Positions 36,148-44,759 of a stretch of DNA of 64,000 bases are shown in pieces. The notes under the pieces are model-generated. The model was not told the origin of the DNA, did no database searches, and saw only the letters and a list, made by a program, of their open reading frames with translations. A program made the translations under genes and the position numbers. The stretch covers positions 3,410,001-3,474,000 of the forward strand of contig NZ_CP101989.1 in the NCBI RefSeq assembly GCF_024508275.1. Reading direction: 5' to 3'. This DNA is from Cellulomonas wangsupingiae (GTDB taxonomy: Bacteria; Actinomycetota; Actinomycetes; Actinomycetales; Cellulomonadaceae). Within the stretch, counting starts at the first letter, position 1. Every line of letters begins with the position of its first letter.

Positions 36148-37188
36148 GTGACGACGAAGGCGAACGGACGGCCACGGCGGCCGTCCATCACCGACGTCGC
36201 ACGGCGCGCCGGGGTGTCGGTCGGCACCGTCTCCAACGTCCTCAACCGCCCGGACCAGGTCGCCCCCGCGACGCGCGAGCGGGTGCAGGAGGCGATCGAG
36301 GCCCTGGGCTTCGTCCGCAACGCGTCGGCGCGTCAGCTGCGGGCCGGCACGATCCGGACGGTGGGAGCCATCCTCCTCGACATCGGCAACCCGTTCTTCA
36401 CCGAGGTCGCGCGCGGCATCGAGGACCGCCTGGCGTCGGAGGACTACACCCTCCTGCTGTCCTCCTCCGACGAGGACCCGGAGCGCGAGGCCCGCTACCT
36501 GCGCCTGCACGAGGAGCACGGCGTGCAGGGCATCCTCGTCACCCCGACGCACGGCTCGCTCGACCGCATCCTCGCCGTGCGCGACCGCGGCATCCAGGTC
36601 GTCCTGCTCGACGCGGCGGCCGGCCACCCCGACGTGTCGAGCGTCGGCGTGGACGACGTGCGCGGCGGGCGCATGGCCGCCGAGCACCTGCTGGAGCTGG
36701 GGCACCGCCGCATCGGCTTCGTCAGCGGGCCCGACACCGTCGCCGCGTGCGCCCGCCGACGGGCCGGTGCGGTCGAGGCCCTCCTGGCCGCCGGCCTCGA
36801 CCCGGCGGACGCCCTCGTCGACGTGGCCGCGCCGTCCCTCAGCGCCGAGGCCGGCGACGCCGCCATGACCGAGCTCCTCGCGCTGCCGGCCGCCGCCCGG
36901 CCGACCGCGACGTTCTGCGCCAACGACCTGACGGCGGTCGGGGCGCTGCGGGCCCTGCGGCGCGCGGACGTGCCGGTGCCCGGTGCCATGGCCGTCGTCG
37001 GCTACGACGACATCCCGGTCGCCGCGATGCTCACCGTGCCGCTGACGTCGGTGCGCCAGCCCATGCACACGATCGGCTGGACGGCGGCCGACCTGCTCCT
37101 GCAGGAGGCGTCCCCGGACGCCGAGCCGCAGCGCGTCCTGTTCGAGCCCGAGCTGGTCGTGCGCGGCAGCACGGTCGCCGGGCCGTGA
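36148..37188 (+). CDS. LacI-family regulator, probable xylanase regulator
   Basis: 346 residues. Helix-turn-helix at about residues 13-35 (SITDVARRAGVSVGTVSNVL), hinge near 58-68 (NASARQLRAGTI), then a complete effector domain (LLDIGNPFFTEVARGIED, VVGYDDIPVAAMLTVPLTSV). GTG 36148 follows GGCGGGGG, a moderate ribosome site. It is divergent from the GH10-CBM2-GH62 gene, and the region between has two ACGT-centred palindromes, so it probably represses the xylanase and itself until a xylo- or arabino-oligosaccharide binds. The effector is inferred from position only. Confidence 0.93.
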   Translation: MTTKANGRPRRPSITDVARRAGVSVGTVSNVLNRPDQVAPATRERVQEAIEALGFVRNASARQLRAGTIRTVGAILLDIGNPFFTEVARGIEDRLASEDYTLLLSSSDEDPEREARYLRLHEEHGVQGILVTPTHGSLDRILAVRDRGIQVVLLDAAAGHPDVSSVGVDDVRGGRMAAEHLLELGHRRIGFVSGPDTVAACARRRAGAVEALLAAGLDPADALVDVAAPSLSAEAGDAAMTELLALPAAARPTATFCANDLTAVGALRALRRADVPVPGAMAVVGYDDIPVAAMLTVPLTSVRQPMHTIGWTAADLLLQEASPDAEPQRVLFEPELVVRGSTVAGP

Positions 37189-37200
37189 CACCGGACGAGG

Positions 37201-37551
37201 TCAGCCGACGACGCCCTCGGCGATCGCCCGCAGGGCCGCGACGTGCCGCGAGAACGCCCGCCGCCCTGCGAGGGTGAGCCGCAGCCACGTCAGCCGGCGG
37301 GCGTCGTCGCGGCTGCGCGAGGCGGCCTTGCGCGCCTCGGCGTAGCCCGCCTCCGTCAGCACCCGCAGGTGCTTCGAGAGCGTCGCATCGGAGACGCCCA
37401 CGGCGTCGCGGACCACCGAGAACTCGACCTCGTCCGCCGCCGCCAGCATGCCGCACACGCGCAGCCGGACCGGCGCGTGGACGATCTCGTCGAACGAGCC
37501 GGCGTCCGCCGCCGTCGTGCGATCGGGCGCGCCGGCAGGGTCAGGCGACAC
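37201..37551 (-). CDS. Winged-helix transcriptional regulator (ArsR/MarR-like)
   Basis: 116 residues. The core FDEIVHAPVRLRVCGMLAAA, EFSVVRDAVGVSDATLSKHL and RVLTEAGYAEARKAASRSRD segments match the small winged-helix proteins used as repressors next to a membrane partner. The recognition helix is VSDATLSKHLRVL. GTG 37551 starts inside the end of the upstream membrane protein gene, overlapping it by 11 bases, so translation is coupled. A 16-bp palindrome just before that gene is the likely operator for autoregulation. It converges on the LacI gene with a 12-bp gap. Ligand unknown. Confidence 0.88.
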   Translation of the reverse strand: MSPDPAGAPDRTTAADAGSFDEIVHAPVRLRVCGMLAAADEVEFSVVRDAVGVSDATLSKHLRVLTEAGYAEARKAASRSRDDARRLTWLRLTLAGRRAFSRHVAALRAIAEGVVG

Positions 37552-37996
37552 GGGCGGTCCGCCGCCGGACGTGGGCGTCGACGCGACCGACCGCGAGGTA
37601 CGTCAGTGCGCCGGCGGCGAGCGCCGGCAGCACGACCCACGCGTCGAGACCGCTCGCGACGAGCCCGAACGACACGCTCAGCAGCAGCAGCACGCCGCCC
37701 AGCAGCACCGCGACGACGCCCCACCCGGCCGCGCCGGGGCCCGCGGGTCGCACGAGCCGGCGCTGGCGGAGCTCCAGTGCGAGCACGAGAGCGGCCGGCG
37801 CGATCATGCCGAACAGGGCGGTCTGGCGGTCGCCGAGAAGCGGCCCGGCGACGAACGCCGCGGTCAGCGCCGCCAGGGCGACGACGTACCAGGTCGGAGT
37901 CGTGACGCGGTCCACGAGCGCCGCCCGGTCCGCGTCCAGGCCGGCGAGGAGCTGACCCGCCCGGGCGGGGTCCGTCGTCGTCGAGTGGTTTTCCAT
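37541..37996 (-). CDS. Small membrane protein, partner of the winged-helix regulator
   Basis: 151 residues with four predicted transmembrane helices (about residues 35-52, 60-77, 90-110 and 115-135). No recognised domain beyond the general pattern of membrane proteins cotranscribed with ArsR/MarR-like repressors. ATG 37996 is the first in-frame start; upstream there is no ribosome site but an operator-like palindrome ends seven bases before it. The following regulator gene overlaps its 3' end. Function unknown; it may be a sensor or transporter for the ligand of the regulator. Confidence 0.8.
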   Translation of the reverse strand: MENHSTTTDPARAGQLLAGLDADRAALVDRVTTPTWYVVALAALTAAFVAGPLLGDRQTALFGMIAPAALVLALELRQRRLVRPAGPGAAGWGVVAVLLGGVLLLLSVSFGLVASGLDAWVVLPALAAGALTYLAVGRVDAHVRRRTARVA

Positions 37997-38002
37997 AGCG
38001 AC

Positions 38003-38018
38003 AAGTTACATGTCACTT
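38003..38018 (-). promoter_or_regulatory. Palindromic operator before the membrane protein/regulator operon
   Basis: AAGTTACATGTCACTT has one mismatched pair in 16 bp and is strikingly AT-rich for this genome. It lies immediately upstream of ATG 37996, where a bound repressor would block a leaderless or short-leader transcript. The cotranscribed winged-helix protein is the likely binder. Confidence 0.65.
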
Positions 38019-38061
38019 TCCTATCCGGCAAGCCTCTTCGAGGCCCGGCGGCGGGCGGACC

Positions 38062-40359
38062 TCAGCCCGTGACCGTGAACCCCGCGCGCAGCAGGTCGCG
38101 GTCGCGCGACGAGCGCCCGACCAGCAGCTCGAACTCGCCGGGCTCGACGACCCGGCGCCCCTCGGCGTCGACGATCGTGCAGTCGGCCACGGGCACCTCG
38201 ACGTCGACGACCACCGACTCCCCCGGCTCGACGTCGACGTGCCGGTACGCCTTGAGCTCCTTGTCCGCCCACGTCAGCGACGTGACGAGGTCGCTGACGT
38301 AGACCTGCACGACCTCGTGCGACGGGCGCGACCCCGTGTTGGTGACCGTGACCTGCGCGCGCACGACGTCGTCGCGACCCAGGAGCGGCGTCGAGACCGT
38401 GAGACCGGAGTACTCCACGGTCGAGTACGTCAGGCCTTCGCCGAACGCGAACGCGGGGTCCTGCGTGAGGTCCGCGTACCGCGAGCCATGCTGTCCGCGC
38501 AGGCCGTTGTAGTAGACGGGCTGCTGGCCCACGTGGCGTGCGAACGTCAGCGGCAGGCGGCCGGCGGGGTCGATCGTGCCGAGCAGCAGCTCGGCGATCG
38601 CGCGCCCGCCGCGCATGCCCGGGTTCGCGGCCCACACGATCGCGTCCGCGGCCAGTGCCGAGTCCGGCAGCACGAGCGGCTTGGACGCGATGAGCACGAC
38701 GGTCATGGGGACGCCCGTCGCGGCGAGCGCGTCGAGCAGCGCGACCTGCCCGCCGACGAGCTCGAGCGTCGCCGTGGAGCGCGTCTCCCCCATGAGGCCG
38801 ATGGTGTCGCCCACGACCGCGACGACGTGGTCGGAGGCCTGCGCCGCGGCGACGGCCTCCGCGATCATCGCCGCGTCGGGAGCGGCCGGGTGCATGATCG
38901 GCATGCGCGGCTGGCCGTCGGGGTAGAGCTCGCCCTCGGGGTCCGGGCCGAGCGTGCCGATCTCGGCGCCCTTCGCGTACGTCAGCTCCCACGTCTCGGG
39001 CAGCAGGCCGCGCAGGCCGTCGAGGACCGTCTCGGTCATCTCGCGCGGGTGGCCCTCCTCGCGCATCCAGTCGACCTGGCCCGAGCGGCCGGCCCAGTCG
39101 CCGAGCTGGGCGTCGACGTCGTCCGCGTTGGGGCCGACCAGCGCGATCCGCAGGGGCGGGGGTGCGGACCCGTCGGGGGCGGTGGCGTGCCCGTCGAGAC
39201 CGCTCTCGAGCCCGCCGCCCAGCGGCAGGACGCCCGAGTTCTGCAGCAGCACGAGCGAGCGCCGCGTGACCTGCAGGTTGATGTCCTGGTGGTCGTCGGA
39301 GCCGATGACCTCCGCCTGCCGCACCGGGTCGGGGCGGCGCGGGTCCTCGAAGAGCCCGAGCTCGAACTTCACCGTGAGGATGCGCGCGACGGCCGCGTCG
39401 AGCTGCGCCTCGTCGAGCAGGCCGTTGGCGACGGCCTTCTGCGCGCCCTCGAAGAACCCGGGCGTCGTCATGACCATGTCGTTGCCGGCGGCCACCGCGT
39501 TGGCGGCGGCGTGCTCGTGGTCGGGCGCGATCTTCTGCTCCCAGACCATGCGCCCGACGTTGTCCCAGTCCGTGATGAGCGTCCCGGTCCAGCCCCACTC
39601 GCCGCGCAGCACGTCCTGCAGGAGCCACTTGTTGACGACGATCGGGACCCCGTCGGTCGACTGGTAGCCGATCATGAACGTCCGCGCGCCCTCGCGCGCG
39701 ACCCGCTCGAACGGCGGCAGGAACCACGAGCGCAGCTTGCGGCGCGAGATGTCGGCCTCGGACGCGTCGCGCCCGCCCTGCGTCTCGGAGTACCCGGCGA
39801 AGTGCTTGGCGCACGCGAGGATCGCGGTGGGGTCGTCCAGCCCGTCGCCCTGGTAGCCGCGGACCATCGCGGCGGCCAGCTCGCCGATGAGGAACGGGTC
39901 CTCCCCGAACGTCTCGGTGACCCGCCCCCAGCGCAGGTCGCGCGTGATGCAGACGACCGGCGAGAAGGTCCAGTGCAGGCCGGTGGCGGACACCTCGACG
40001 GCGGTCACGCGCGCCATGGCCTCGGCCGCTGCCGGGTCCCACGACGCCGCGACGCCGAGCTGCGTGGGGAAGATCGTCGCGCCGCGCCAGAACGAGTAGC
40101 CGTGGATCGCGTCGTCGGCCACGAGCAGCGGGATGCGCAGCCGGGTGCGCTCGACCGCGTCCAGGGCCTCGAGGACACGCTGCGGCGACGCGTGCAGGAT
40201 CGACCCCACGTGCTGGTCCAGCACGAGGTCCTCGACGCCGGGCTGCGCGTCGAGCTGCAGCATCTGGCCCACCTTCTCCGGCAGGGTCATGCGGCTCAGC
40301 AGGTCCGCGACGCGCTCGGCGATCGGCAGCGACGGGTCCTGGTAGGGGAGCGTGTCCAC
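38062..40359 (-). CDS. Glycoside hydrolase family 3 beta-glycosidase
   Basis: 765 residues, no signal peptide. The N-terminal barrel has RLRIPLLVADDAIHGYSFW, WGRVTETFGEDPFL, CAKHFAGY and nucleophile Asp264 in TLITDWDNVG. The second alpha/beta domain has VTRRSLVLLQNSGVLPL and TIGLMGETRS, and a fibronectin-III-like C-terminal domain contains the GEGLTYSTVEYS and TNTGSRPSHEVVQVYVSD motifs. Such enzymes are beta-glucosidases or beta-xylosidases that finish oligosaccharide breakdown in the cytoplasm; which one cannot be decided by eye, though xylan genes nearby favour xylosidase or dual activity. GTG 40359 has an AGGAC ribosome site. Confidence 0.94.
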   Translation of the reverse strand: MDTLPYQDPSLPIAERVADLLSRMTLPEKVGQMLQLDAQPGVEDLVLDQHVGSILHASPQRVLEALDAVERTRLRIPLLVADDAIHGYSFWRGATIFPTQLGVAASWDPAAAEAMARVTAVEVSATGLHWTFSPVVCITRDLRWGRVTETFGEDPFLIGELAAAMVRGYQGDGLDDPTAILACAKHFAGYSETQGGRDASEADISRRKLRSWFLPPFERVAREGARTFMIGYQSTDGVPIVVNKWLLQDVLRGEWGWTGTLITDWDNVGRMVWEQKIAPDHEHAAANAVAAGNDMVMTTPGFFEGAQKAVANGLLDEAQLDAAVARILTVKFELGLFEDPRRPDPVRQAEVIGSDDHQDINLQVTRRSLVLLQNSGVLPLGGGLESGLDGHATAPDGSAPPPLRIALVGPNADDVDAQLGDWAGRSGQVDWMREEGHPREMTETVLDGLRGLLPETWELTYAKGAEIGTLGPDPEGELYPDGQPRMPIMHPAAPDAAMIAEAVAAAQASDHVVAVVGDTIGLMGETRSTATLELVGGQVALLDALAATGVPMTVVLIASKPLVLPDSALAADAIVWAANPGMRGGRAIAELLLGTIDPAGRLPLTFARHVGQQPVYYNGLRGQHGSRYADLTQDPAFAFGEGLTYSTVEYSGLTVSTPLLGRDDVVRAQVTVTNTGSRPSHEVVQVYVSDLVTSLTWADKELKAYRHVDVEPGESVVVDVEVPVADCTIVDAEGRRVVEPGEFELLVGRSSRDRDLLRAGFTVTG

Positions 40360-40406
40360 GAAGGGGTCCTCTGGGCTGTTCGGATCGAGCGACCGGCCGG
40401 ACGACG

Positions 40407-40657
40407 CTAACGCAGGACGGGCCGCGCGCGGTAACGGCTGCGCAGGTGGCGCACCCCGCGGTGACGGGCACCGCGAGGCTGCCGCGCGACGACCGGTGGT
40501 CGGGGTCCATGGTGTCGCGGGCCTCGCGCAGCGGCACCGGGAGCGGCGTGCCGGCGTCGAGCGCGTCGAGGACCGCCCCGAGCTGGGCGGTGTGCGACGA
40601 GCGCGGCGCGTCGGCGTCGACGCCGTCGGCCCACCACGTCGCGGCGTCCTCGTGCAC
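40407..40657 (-). pseudogene. Possible truncated or frameshifted small gene upstream of GH3
   Basis: GTG 40657 has a strong GGAGGGG ribosome site seven bases upstream. The first about 65 codons have the very high third-position GC of real genes here and read as an ordinary protein start (VHEDAATWWADGVDADAPRS, with DALDAGTPLPVPLREARDT further on). Codon quality then collapses near 40450 and the frame has no stop before running across the GH3 gene. A shift of frame near 40470 would reach TAG at 40407-40409. This looks like a remnant that lost its 3' part; it is not recognised. The rest of 40360-40882 holds nothing I can identify. Confidence 0.4.
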
Positions 40658-40882
40658 GGGTCGTCCCCTCCGGTCGGTCACGGTGCCGCCGCGTCGTCGG
40701 CGGGGACCGCCGGTGGCCGTGCTCGTGCTCGCCCGCCTGGTGTCCCGTCGACCCATGAATCGGTTCAACCTCTCGCCGCGCGGGCGAGCCCGCCGGCGCA
40801 CGCCCGCCGGACGAGGCGAAAAACCCGGGCCTCCGACCGGCACGCCGGCGTAGCCTCGCCCCGAGCCGACGAAGGAGCCGAC

Positions 40883-41278
40883 ATGCCGCTGCGCTGGTAC
40901 TCGAACGTCATCGAGGCGCGCGACCCCCGCGCGCTGGGCCGCTGGTGGGCCGACGCCCTGCACTGGGAGGTCGTCTACGAGGACGACGACGAGACCGACG
41001 TCGGGCCGCCGTGGGCGGACGAGCTCACAGGGCTGCCGTTCCACCGGCGCCCGCCGGACCTGTGCTTCGTCGAGGTCGGGCACGACAAGACGACCAAGAA
41101 CCGCCTCCACATGGACCTGGCCCCCCACACGTCCGACGACCGCGACGCCGAGATCGCGCGCCTGCTCGCCCTCGGGGCGACGCACGTCGACGTGGGCCAG
41201 GGCCCGGACGTGTCGTGGACGGTCCTGGCCGACCCTGAGGGCAACGAGTTCTGCGTGCTGTCCAGCCGCGACGAGTGA
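40883..41278 (+). CDS. VOC-superfamily (glyoxalase-like) protein
   Basis: 131 residues. Typical actinobacterial glyoxalase-like domain: starts with MPLRWYSNVIEARDPRALGR (aromatic strand plus helix), has HMDLAPHTSDDRDAEIARLL and ends in WTVLADPEGNEFCVLSS, where His and Glu positions could bind a metal. Substrate and reaction are unknown; members include lyases, dioxygenases and antibiotic-binding proteins. ATG 40883 has a GAAGGAG ribosome site. It is followed after 33 bp by the polymerase gene in the same direction, a link without obvious functional meaning. Confidence 0.87.
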   Translation: MPLRWYSNVIEARDPRALGRWWADALHWEVVYEDDDETDVGPPWADELTGLPFHRRPPDLCFVEVGHDKTTKNRLHMDLAPHTSDDRDAEIARLLALGATHVDVGQGPDVSWTVLADPEGNEFCVLSSRDE

Positions 41279-41311
41279 CGCGGGTGTGGGTGCGGCGCGC
41301 GAGGATGAGGC

Positions 41312-43045
41312 GTGCCCGCGTACGTCCTGCTCACCCGTGACGCGCACGCGCGCACGGCCACGCTGACGTCGCTGGGGCCCGACGGCACCCCGGAGGCAGG
41401 GCCCGACGTGGTCGTGCCCGACGACGCCCTGGCGGACGTCGTCGGTCGCGTCGAGGCGCAGGCGCACCCCCGGTGGGTGTGGGACGACACGCGGCGCTGG
41501 TACCCCGCCCTGCTCGCGGCGGGCGTCCGCGTCGACCGCTGCCACGACCTGCGGCTGTGCCACGCGATCCTGCGCCTCGCGGCCGACGCCGCCGGCTCCC
41601 GGCTGCAGGCGGCACCTCCCGGCCCGTTCGACGCACCGGCCCCGCACGCGCCGGCGGCCCGCGAGCCGGACCTCCTGGACGCCCTGCGCGAGCTGACGGA
41701 CGAGGACGAGGACCCGCCGCCCGCCGGCGGGACGCCCGACGACCCTCTCGGCGGGACCACCGCACCCGCCGGCGACCTCCTCGCCGAGCTGCGCGACCAG
41801 CTCGACGCGGTCGCCGGGTCGGCCCGTCCCGGGCGGCTGCGCCTGCTGCTCGCCGCCGAGTCGGGCGGTGCGCTGCTCGCGGCCGAGATGCAGCACGACG
41901 GCCTGCCGTGGGACCCCGTCCGGCACGACGAGCTCCTCACCGACCTCGTCGGCCCGCGACCCCTCGGCGGCGGCCGCCCCCGCCGGCTCGAGGACCTGGC
42001 CGCACAGGTCCGCGACCTGCTCAACGACCCCCGCCTCAACCCCGACTCCCAGCCGCACCTGCTCGCCGCGCTGCGGCGGCAGGGCTTCTCGCTGGGGTCG
42101 ACGAGCAAGTGGGAGGTCCGCGAGCTCGACCACCCCGTGGTCGAGCCGCTGCTGGAGTACAAGCGCCTGTCGCGGCTGCTGAGCGCCAACGGCTGGGCGT
42201 GGCTCGACGCCTGGGTGCGCGACGGACGGTTCCGGCCGACGTACGTCGTCGGCGGCGTCGTCACGGGGCGCTGGGCCACCGACGGCGGGGGCGCGCTGCA
42301 GCTGCCCGCGTCCCTGCGGGGCGCCGCGCGCGCCGACCCGGGCTGGCGGCTCGTCGTGGCGGACGCCGCGCAGCTCGAGCCGCGCGTGCTCGCCGCGATG
42401 TCGGGCGACCGCGCGATGGCCGAGGCGGCCCGCGGCGCCGACCTCTACCAGCGCATCGCCGACGCGGGCACGGTCCCGACCCGCAAGGACGCGAAGTACG
42501 CGCTGCTCGGCGCGATCTACGGGGCGACCACCGGCACCGCGGGCATGCTCATGCCGCGCCTGACGCGCGCGTACCCGCAGGCCGTCGCGCTCGTCGAGGC
42601 CGCCGCCCGGGCCGGGGAGCGCGGTGAGCCCGTCTCGACGTGGCTGGGCCGCACATCACCCCCGGCGAGCGCCGCGTTCCTCGACCGCCTGGGCGCGGCC
42701 GGCGCGGAGGGCTCCGACCCCGACGACGTGCGCGACGCCCGCCGTCGCGCGCGCGACCGCGGCCGGTTCACCCGGAACTTCGTCGTCCAGGGCACCGCCG
42801 CCGAGTGGGCGCTGTGCTGGCTCGCGTCCCTGCGCCGCCGGTTGCGCGACATCGGCGACGGCCGCGCGCACCTCGTCTTCTTCCTGCACGACGAGGTCGT
42901 GGTGCACTCCCCCGCCTCCGACGCCGACGAGGTCGCGCAGGCCGTGCGGGACGCCGCCGACGAGGCCGGGCGCCTGCTGTTCGGGTCCGCGCCCGTGGAG
43001 TTCGCGCTGGACCTGTCGGTCGTGGAGTCGTACGCGGACGCGTGA
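41312..43045 (+). CDS. Stand-alone family A DNA polymerase with degenerate exonuclease region
   Basis: 577 residues, much shorter than Pol I (about 900) because the 5'-nuclease domain is missing. The polymerase core is intact: motif A VVADAAQLEPRVLAAMSGD, motif B RKDAKYALLGAIYG and motif C FFLHDEVVV, plus FVVQGTAAEW. The first about 190 residues match the place of a 3'-5' exonuclease but lack visible DEDD metal ligands and contain a Pro/Asp-rich spacer, so proofreading is doubtful. Such proteins are annotated as bifunctional exonuclease/polymerase in many actinobacteria; their role (repair or translesion) is not settled. GTG 41312 lies five bases after GAGGAT. Converges on the hydrolase gene. 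Confidence 0.9.
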   Translation: MPAYVLLTRDAHARTATLTSLGPDGTPEAGPDVVVPDDALADVVGRVEAQAHPRWVWDDTRRWYPALLAAGVRVDRCHDLRLCHAILRLAADAAGSRLQAAPPGPFDAPAPHAPAAREPDLLDALRELTDEDEDPPPAGGTPDDPLGGTTAPAGDLLAELRDQLDAVAGSARPGRLRLLLAAESGGALLAAEMQHDGLPWDPVRHDELLTDLVGPRPLGGGRPRRLEDLAAQVRDLLNDPRLNPDSQPHLLAALRRQGFSLGSTSKWEVRELDHPVVEPLLEYKRLSRLLSANGWAWLDAWVRDGRFRPTYVVGGVVTGRWATDGGGALQLPASLRGAARADPGWRLVVADAAQLEPRVLAAMSGDRAMAEAARGADLYQRIADAGTVPTRKDAKYALLGAIYGATTGTAGMLMPRLTRAYPQAVALVEAAARAGERGEPVSTWLGRTSPPASAAFLDRLGAAGAEGSDPDDVRDARRRARDRGRFTRNFVVQGTAAEWALCWLASLRRRLRDIGDGRAHLVFFLHDEVVVHSPASDADEVAQAVRDAADEAGRLLFGSAPVEFALDLSVVESYADA

Positions 43046-43069
43046 GCGGTGCGGACCCGGCCGGGCCGG

Positions 43070-44041
43070 TCAGCCCGCCGCGCCGTCCGTCCCGGCGACG
43101 CGCGCCATGAGGTCGAGGTCGGCGCTCCCGATGACGGCCTGCGCCTGCGCCCGCCCGACGGTCGGCTGCCCGTCACCGGGCTGCGCGCCGTAGTCGGCGA
43201 AGAACGCGTGCACGCCGCCGTCGACCTCGACGAACGTCGTGCCGGCCGGCAGCAGCGCGCGCGACGCGGCGATGTCGGCGGGGGTCGTCAGCCCGTCGTC
43301 CGACGCCCAGACGGACGTGACCTGGAGGTCCGCGTCGCTCATGTCGGCCATCGGGTACGACGCGTGCAGCAGCAGCCCGGCGACGTCGTCCCCGTGGTCG
43401 GCGGCGTACCGCGCGGCGGCCACCCCGCCGAGCGAGTGCCCGCCGACCACCCACCGGTCGACCTCGGCGAACGCGTCCATCGCCGCGGCCGGCGCGTCGG
43501 GTGCCGTCAGCGCGATGCCGAGGGGTGGTCGCAGCACGACCACCGGGTACCCCGCCTCCGCCAACGGCCGCAGCACGGCCGCCGACGCGCGCACGTCGAC
43601 CCGTGCACCGGGTGTGTAGACCAGGCCGACGGGGCCCGCGTCGCGGGGCACCAGGGCGTACCAGCCGTCCTCCTCGACCACGTCGACGGCCGCGTCCGGG
43701 ACCAGCGCCGCCAGGGCGTCGGGCGTCGCCGGGAACGGCCGCAGCCACGCGGCCGCACCGGCGAGCACGACGAGCAGCGCGTAGCCGGCGACGGCACCGG
43801 CGCGCCGCAGCACGCGTCGACCCGCGTCCGGCGCGGGGCCGCGCCGGGCCAGGACGACCACGCGCACGAGCGTCAGCACGCCCGCGAGCGCGCTGACCAC
43901 CAGCAGCGCCGCGAGCGACCGGTGCTGGTGCCCGACCGCGTCGCCGGCCGCGGCGACCACCCACGCGGGCGCCGCCAGCAGCGCCAGCCCGACCACGGCA
44001 CGGGCGACGAGCCCCGCCGTGACGGACGGCGCCGACGTCAC
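43070..44041 (-). CDS. Membrane-anchored alpha/beta hydrolase
   Basis: 323 residues. Three hydrophobic segments in the first 120 residues (about 8-30, 40-60, 78-98) precede an extracytoplasmic alpha/beta hydrolase domain with the nucleophile elbow GGHSLGGVAAARYA, an Asp in VWASDDGLTTP and a terminal His in VDGGVHAFFADYG. This resembles the alpha/beta hydrolases with an N-terminal membrane domain common in actinobacteria; substrate unknown. GTG 44041 overlaps the stop of the acetyltransferase gene (GTGA), so the two are translated together, which hints at acylation and deacylation of a shared surface glycan, as inference only. Confidence 0.88.
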   Translation of the reverse strand: MTSAPSVTAGLVARAVVGLALLAAPAWVVAAAGDAVGHQHRSLAALLVVSALAGVLTLVRVVVLARRGPAPDAGRRVLRRAGAVAGYALLVVLAGAAAWLRPFPATPDALAALVPDAAVDVVEEDGWYALVPRDAGPVGLVYTPGARVDVRASAAVLRPLAEAGYPVVVLRPPLGIALTAPDAPAAAMDAFAEVDRWVVGGHSLGGVAAARYAADHGDDVAGLLLHASYPMADMSDADLQVTSVWASDDGLTTPADIAASRALLPAGTTFVEVDGGVHAFFADYGAQPGDGQPTVGRAQAQAVIGSADLDLMARVAGTDGAAG

Positions 44042-44655
44042 GCCATCGTCCCCGGTGCCCGGTACGCGAACCGGCGGTCCTCGTCGGTGATCGCCCGCAG
44101 CACGCGCGCGGGCACCCCGCCCACGACGACGCCCGGCGGCACGTCCTTCGTCACCACGCTGCCGGCGCCGACGATCGACCCCGCGCCGATCGTCACGCCC
44201 GGCAGCACGACGACGTGGGCGCCCAGCCACACGTCGTCCTCGATCGTCACCGGCGCCGAGAACTGCGCCATGCCGGCACGCAGCTCGGGGTGCACCGGGT
44301 GGCCGGTCACCGAGATCGTCACGTTGGGCGCGATCATGACGCGCGAGCCGATGCTGACCTCGATGTCGTCGACGAGCGTGAAGCCGACGTTGACGAACAC
44401 GTCGTCGCCGAAGCTCACGTTGTACCCGTACGACACCTGCAGCGGCGCCTCGATCCACACGCGCTCGCCCATCGGACCGAACAGCTCACGCAGGATCGCC
44501 TGACGTGCAGCGACATCCGTGGGGTTCATCATGTTGAACCGCCACGTCAGCTCCTTGGCACGCTGCCGCTCGGCGACCAGCGCCTCCAGGCCCGGGCCCT
44601 CGTCGTCGTACAGCTCCTGCGCCCGCATCCTGCGGCGCACCTCGCGCTCGTCCAT
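44038..44655 (-). CDS. Sugar O-acetyltransferase (maltose/galactoside acetyltransferase family)
   Basis: 205 residues. N-terminal Mac domain (MRAQELYDDEGPGLEALVAE) followed by a left-handed beta-helix with hexapeptide repeats (ISVTGHPVHPELR, IEDDVWLGAHVVVLPGVTIG, AGSIVGAGSVVTKDVPPGVV). It transfers acetyl from acetyl-CoA to a sugar hydroxyl; the active-site His of TGHPVH is present. ATG 44655 is chosen because GGAAGGG lies upstream; an in-frame GTG at 44676 lacks one. Its stop overlaps the start of the membrane hydrolase. Confidence 0.93.
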   Translation of the reverse strand: MDEREVRRRMRAQELYDDEGPGLEALVAERQRAKELTWRFNMMNPTDVAARQAILRELFGPMGERVWIEAPLQVSYGYNVSFGDDVFVNVGFTLVDDIEVSIGSRVMIAPNVTISVTGHPVHPELRAGMAQFSAPVTIEDDVWLGAHVVVLPGVTIGAGSIVGAGSVVTKDVPPGVVVGGVPARVLRAITDEDRRFAYRAPGTMA

Positions 44656-44759
44656 GCCCCACCCTTCCGTGAACACCCGTCACCGGGCCCGGGCCACCCT
44701 ACGGGTGGGCACCGCGCCACCGTCGGGACAGGCGTCCCGGCGCGCCCTAGGGTGTGCGC

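Noticed and set aside
40446..40853. A 135-codon plus-strand open frame between GH3 and the VOC gene
   Set aside because: Ser/Arg/Pro-rich with poor third-position GC pattern, no ribosome site, and antisense to the better-supported remnant at 40407-40657.
44038..44655. Upstream GTG at 44676 as acetyltransferase start
   Set aside because: It lacks a ribosome site, while ATG 44655 has GGAAGGG at proper distance and begins the Mac domain with a normal N terminus.
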